Origin: Limonium bicolor | Lineage: Eukaryota > Streptophyta > Magnoliopsida > Caryophyllales > Plumbaginaceae | Length of the DNA: 64,000 bases | Direction: 5' to 3' | NCBI GenBank assembly: GCA_023374045.1 | Contig: CM041776.1 | Coordinates: 317,180,722 to 317,244,721, forward strand | Part shown: positions 59,389-64,000 of the stretch, piece by piece | How the letters are laid out: every line of letters begins with the position of its first letter | How positions within the stretch are numbered: the first letter of the stretch is position 1 | Program-made: the position numbers and the translations under genes | The notes under the pieces: model-generated | What the model was told of the DNA's origin: nothing | What the model saw: the letters and a program-made list of their open reading frames with translations, nothing else | The model's database searches: none

Positions 59389-59790
59389 GACCGGACTTGC
59401 GACCGACCTTGCAAGTCCGGTCCATTCCAGTAGCTATCTATACCGGAAATTTCTGGCCCGACCGAACTTGCAAGTCCGGTCGCAAGTTCGGTCGATTCCA
59501 GTAGCTATCCTCGGGAAATTTTTCTGGGCCGACCGAACTTGCAAGTCCGGTCGCAAGTCGGTCGATTCCAGTAGGTTACAGACGGGGGAAAATTTCTGGT
59601 CCGACCGAACTTGCAAGTCCGGTCGCAAGTCCGGTCGATTCCAGTAGCTTTGACGGGAAAATTTTCTGCTCGACCGACTTGCAAGTCCGGTCGCAAGTCC
59701 GGTCGATTCCAGAAGCTTTCCCGTCTTTGTAAATCTGGGCTCGACCGAACTTGCAAGTCCGGTCGCAAGTCGGTCCGGCCCAGTATTTGC
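59389..59790. repeat. Six-unit palindromic satellite inside the gypsy B LTR
   Basis: Six tandem units of about 63-72 bases. Each has the core CGACCGAACTTGCAAGT followed by CCGGTCG, a near-perfect 24-base palindrome, then GCAAGTTCGGTCGATTCCAG and a variable tail. Units start near 59389, 59459, 59529, 59600, 59670 and 59740. The core is strongly conserved and GC-rich in an AT-rich LTR, while the tails vary. Repetitive frames on the - strand (DRTCKFGR-type peptides) come from the array and are not a gene. Confidence 0.9.
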
Positions 59791-61988
59791 ATTTTAATTT
59801 CTGTTTTCGGTCCCCTCTTTCACCCATTACTCCCCCATTGTTCCTACACTAATCCCACGTTATAACACTAATTAAACCTCCTAATACTCCTTAGTTCATT
59901 CACCAAATCCATTACTAAATCCATCAAACAACTTACACAATTCCTTACTTCCTTTCAACACTTGCAATAGTTTCTCCAAGTAGTTTTTGCTACAGATTTT
60001 GGGTTCTTATTTCCTCCATGCATAGTTCCCTCTCCTAATGCCATCCTACCATTCCAATTCATTTCCAAGCAACTACAATATCTATACCCAAGTCCAACTC
60101 TCCATTTCACCAAATCTTGTACACTCATTCCTCCTAGTTTCCACAATGCACTTAGATACTTTTGCTACAGATTTTGCCATTTACACTCCTCTTCTATATC
60201 TCCCTCTTCTATCGACATTTCTAACATTCCTAATGCATTTAGAATACATTGCTCATCTCTCTCAACTTACCCTCTATTTTCCTTAATCAAAATCTGTTAC
60301 ACATACACACCTTAGTCACCTAGTTTCTAACACACTAAGTGTTCCATTCCTAGGTAAATTTTGCCATAGTCTCCCTATAATTTTATACACTCACCACACA
60401 TTCTAATTCACATTGCAATGCTTATTCCACCTGTTGCAATAGACATCAATATACAAGCTCCCATACCTTATACCAATACTAAACAATCACTTAAAAATTC
60501 CTGCACTTAAACACTCAATTCCCAATCTGTTTTGACAGTTTTAAAATGTCTCTTAAGGTTTAAAATACTTGCACTCTTTTACACATTATACTACTAATGC
60601 ATTACCCTTTCCAATACTCATTTCAATCCTCTAAAAACTGTTACATACATACATATATCAAGCTACACAAAAGAGCAATCTTACCTTGCTTTTCTCTAGC
60701 TTTTCTTTCTCTTCTTCCTTCTTCTTTCTCTACCGATTTTGAATTCTCAATCCACTAGCACTACAACCATTCACATACACCTTTCAATATTATGAACTAA
60801 CCCTCACCATTAATCAAGCTTTAATCTAGGTTTTAGGGTTTAGAAAATTTATTACCTTTCAAGAGCACAAGAGCTGTTTGGGGTAGCTCAAGAACAAGAT
60901 TTCCAACCCCTTCAACAAGCCAAAATCGGCTAGAGTGCAAAGAAACCAAACAAGGTTTTAGCTAGATTTTCGTTTTGCCTTTGAGGCTAGAAAACAATGG
61001 AGTTTTGAAGAGATTTTTACCTCAAAAGAACAAGGAGAACAAGGGCCTTCTAATGGTGGTCTTGGAACTCCAAATGGGACATACCCATAAAAACGAAAAT
61101 GGGTGTTTTCGAATTTTGGAAAGATAGAAATGTAGCCCTTGGTGAGAGGATTACAATGGTGGTATTTTTATAATTTTTGGAAGAGTTTGGAGAGAGTTAC
61201 AAAGGAGAGAAGTTGGTGTTTTTGTGAGGGTTGCTAAATCTCCATGGAAATCGCATGGAAGAAGAAAGGAAGAAAAGAGAGAGTGCTGGTGAGGGGTGTT
61301 CACGTGAGGGAGAATAGAGAATGGGTAGGAGAGAGAGTATGTGAGAGTAGAATAAAGTAGTGAGTGTTTTTACTTTATTAGTTTTGTAGTTTTGTAAATA
61401 AGAGAGTGTGAGTGAGTGTGTGAGAGAGTGTGAGGGATAGGGGGGCCATCGGCTGGCATACACACACACACACAGCTTCACTTTTTATTTTAAAAGTGGA
61501 CACATAAGTTTGTGTTATTTATATTTCTACCCCACAACTTCCCGTTTTTGACAGTTTTTACTAATTTCTCGTTTTTCTTGATTTTATTGGTTCTAAAGCT
61601 TCACTAATATTTATTAATGAATATTTAGTTGACCAAAATTATTACGAGTCTATTTGACCCGCTTAAAGACACGTTTTCTCGGTTACCTCGAAAAACGCGC
61701 TTTAATGTTCATTAGTGATTTTAATTCATTTTAAGGATCCGTTTTCTTCGGGATTTGTTCCCTAATACTTATTTAGACTTAATTAAGCCTTTAGAATCCT
61801 TATAATACGCTAACCGAGGTTTCATACCTCCTATGGTTATTTAATGCTTATTTAGCGGTTCACGCTTTTTAAGCGTTTCTTTATTTCTTTTGGATTTATT
61901 TCTGCTTACCAATATTATTTAAGCATTATTAGGCTCTTAATTACATATTAGGATAATTTAATGCCATATTTAAGGTCGGGGTATTTCA

Positions 61989-64000
61989 ATCTACCCCCCT
62001 TAAGAACTTTGTCCTCAAAGTTGTTCGAGGTTATGGGTTTACACTGCTTACTCATTCTTACGTGTCTAATACCGCGGTCATACATGCTTCTTCCTTACTA
62101 ATTCCTAAATCCATTACTCAAGGTTTCTCCTTTCCCTGTCATACCCATGTACAATACTTACTCCCATCCATATTACTATCAACCGTCCGGTTCCTCATTA
62201 CAACCCTTATACATACATACAATGCAAAGCTATTCCCAAAGCAATGCAATACACAATACAATTCCGCAGGCATTCAGGTCATCTCGACACGGGACTCCTC
62301 TATGTCCCGCTGCCCTTGGAATAATACCACATGCTACCTTACTATCTTCTCCGGTACCTATTTCTAGTAGATCCTCATTCTCCATACTAGGGAAATTCTT
62401 TCACCACTACCAATTAAAATTTTCCTAAAACATCCAGCTCCAAGTTCCAGTTTATATTCGTTACCTCTATCCTATGTGTGATTCTTGTGACCACTTAAGG
62501 GGAGCTTCGAGAATCATTCGACCCTGATGTGATCAGCATCAGTGTTGAACTATCTTTCCACCCCAATTTGTGTTCGGTTTCCCTTGATCTGATCAGGATC
62601 AAGTTCGACTTCCCACATCAATTCAAACAACAAATAATTTAATTGTTTTCATTTTCTATCTTTTACTCTTCCTAGTCATTCATACATCTCCAAGGATGGA
62701 ATCAGTCCATCAATCATCCTCACTCTACTTCCCAAATGCTTTACTCCATGGTTCATCCTAATGCTCATTTCATCAACCTTCACTACTTCCATCCATTACT
62801 CACCATCATCTTATATTCTAACTAACGGAATACTACTTATAAGATTTAGTTGTTCAATTGTTTCAATATTTTACTTACGATTCCACTACTCATAAACTTC
62901 ATTCATCTACTATCCTCATTCATTTCGTACTACTTCTTCAAGGTTACAATACTTGTGGAGCTCCGTCCACTACTCATTACTTTTCTTTACCAATACTCTT
63001 ACACTGGTGTTACAAGATGGGTATATTCACCCTATGGTATTTGCATGTCTAATGCTTAGTTACCACAATTCAATATGAATGAATACGTATGTTTATATAA
63101 CGTAGGTACCACTCATCGAATAATTTCTCATTTGTGCTATGCACATTATAGTTTTATGTGTTTTATTTATAAAACTTGCATTAAGCGGTTTTCGCTCTAC
63201 CCCCCTTAAAAGGGATTACGCCCACGTAATCTACCATATGTTATTATTATTAAACATTGGTTTAATCAATTTGGGCAATCTGAAGCGTTTAGCTTCACTA
63301 CGGTATACTATATAATATGCTCCGGTCAAAGGGTCAACCATACCAAGGTTTAGTCTTTGCACCAAGGATTTCTATATGAGTTTATTTAACTCATCATTAA
63401 TTCGGTTCTAGCCTATTAGGCTTCAAGGCATTAATAGCCATTTTGCTATACTTACTAGCTGGGGCCCACTAGCTTCTGCTGCGCGACCCTGATAACTCGG
63501 GTTATTTACCCTTCGTGCTATCCTTAATGTACTATGCATCACCTTTTATCCGTCTATTATGGGCATAAGGTTTATTAAACAAATGCGGTATTCTTTTACC
63601 GTGTTTGAACTCAATGAGTTTAAGGTTTATAACCAGCTCTCTGGTAATCTTCTGCACATGCTATTCGTGCTTTAGGCTCCTCCGACTTATTGTCGGGCGA
63701 GGTTAAGTCACTACTTAGTTGTAGTGCTTCCTCTGGTGTCACTAGCTTCTGAATTCTACCAGTTTCCCTGGTTCAGTACAAGTGTTCTTTACTTGTATGA
63801 CCTTGCATTCTATGCGTCGGTCCTAGTGACTTTCTTAAGTCTCTTTTCACTCCTCATTCCATTGGAATTCACATTTGTGATTGTTAGTGTATTGTACACT
63901 CTTCGTGCTTCTTTGGCCTTAGGCGCACGGTTTGTGCTAAGCTTGCTTAACTGGCTAGTGCCATGTTTGTTGGTGAAAAGAAAGGTTTACTACGGTTTAC
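61989..64000 (-). mobile_element. Gypsy element B: internal 3' region, to window end
   Basis: The 13 bases 61989-62001 are the polypurine tract on the - strand. The next 2 kb are non-coding on both strands apart from short frames without motifs. Another polypurine-like phrase, CCTTTTAAGGGGGGTAGAG on the - strand, lies at about 63197-63215. The coding part of the element should lie to the right of the window. Confidence 0.5.

Larger units (their letters stand above)
57639..61988 (-). mobile_element. Gypsy element B: 3' LTR, about 4.35 kb
   Basis: Read on the - strand it starts TGAAATACCCCGACC at 61988 and ends GGGGTGTTACA at 57639, with TG...CA ends. The polypurine tract AAGGGGGGTAGAT lies just before it. 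The first 60 bases resemble the start of element A's LTR (TGAAATACCCC, TTAATTAA, CCTAA blocks), so both are one broad family. It contains CATACA-rich low-complexity sequence (58220-58900), a TA run, a palindromic satellite and a CA run (61460-61474). No long coding frame. Confidence 0.7.

Noticed and set aside
59434..59865. Frames with repeated DRTCKFGR-like peptide on the - strand and a basic frame on the + strand
   Set aside because: They are translations of the palindromic satellite; no start context or constraint.
57639..61988. Reading this LTR in the + direction (it starts TGTAACACCCC)
   Set aside because: Both ends look alike because LTR termini are short inverted repeats; the polypurine tract at 61989-62001 fits only the - orientation as a 3' LTR.
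1..64000. tRNA, rRNA, CRISPR, prophage or bacterial operon features
   Set aside because: Nothing with the required structure was seen; gene architecture and repeats are those of a plant nuclear genome.

Overview
The window looks like nuclear DNA of a flowering plant, most likely a eudicot. It is AT-rich, has spliced genes with GT...AG introns and is packed with plant transposable elements. It also has one 500-base run of N (17738-18237), so it comes from a draft assembly. I cannot name the species.

The cellular content is a tandem array of four plant exostosin-family (GT47) glycosyltransferase genes, all on the + strand. GT47-1 (23335-25244) and GT47-4 (49119-53097) are intact four-exon genes predicting Golgi-type II membrane proteins of 533 and 540 residues. 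GT47-2 (26421-30448) is the closest relative of GT47-1 but is a pseudogene with several frameshifts, and a 1.34 kb foldback element sits in its intron 2. GT47-3 (39801-42992) has an intact catalytic part and has lost the third intron, but its first exon needs a one-base frame correction. Intron phases (0, 2, 0) are otherwise shared, so the array grew by local duplication. Such enzymes build cell-wall polysaccharides; the sugar donor and acceptor cannot be read from sequence. The only other recognisable cellular gene is a SEC13 (COPII coat / nuclear pore WD40) pseudogene at 9019-9915 on the - strand.

The rest is mostly mobile DNA. Left to right: a Copia LTR and its internal flank (1-1413); a Harbinger/Tourist-like MITE (1951-2371); a LINE remnant (about 4030-5650); a second possible MITE (6212-6603); the SEC13 pseudogene with its promoter and leader intron (to about 10840); a CACTA (En/Spm) transposon entering the gap (12306-17737) with TNP2, Transposase_24-like and Ulp1-like protease sequences; LINE remnants (18238-20280 and 21420-21769); the GT47-1/GT47-2 pair; a decayed LTR element (32404-34580); LINE ORF1 and Ty3-gypsy pieces ending in an LTR that has a polypurine tract on one side and a primer binding site on the other (35560-38976); GT47-3; two LINE 3' fragments, one with clear target-site duplications; a CACTA end; a gutted Copia element with its 5' LTR (45161-48073); GT47-4; and two related long-LTR gypsy elements in opposite orientation (53625-64000), the second apparently inserted in the LTR of the first and carrying a six-unit palindromic satellite.

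I found no rRNA, tRNA, CRISPR or bacterial-type system. The best candidates for something new are the expanding and decaying GT47 array with its intron loss, the foldback hairpin inside a GT47 transcription unit, the protease-carrying CACTA element, and the palindromic satellite in the gypsy LTR. All statements rest on reading the sequence; no database search or alignment program was run.
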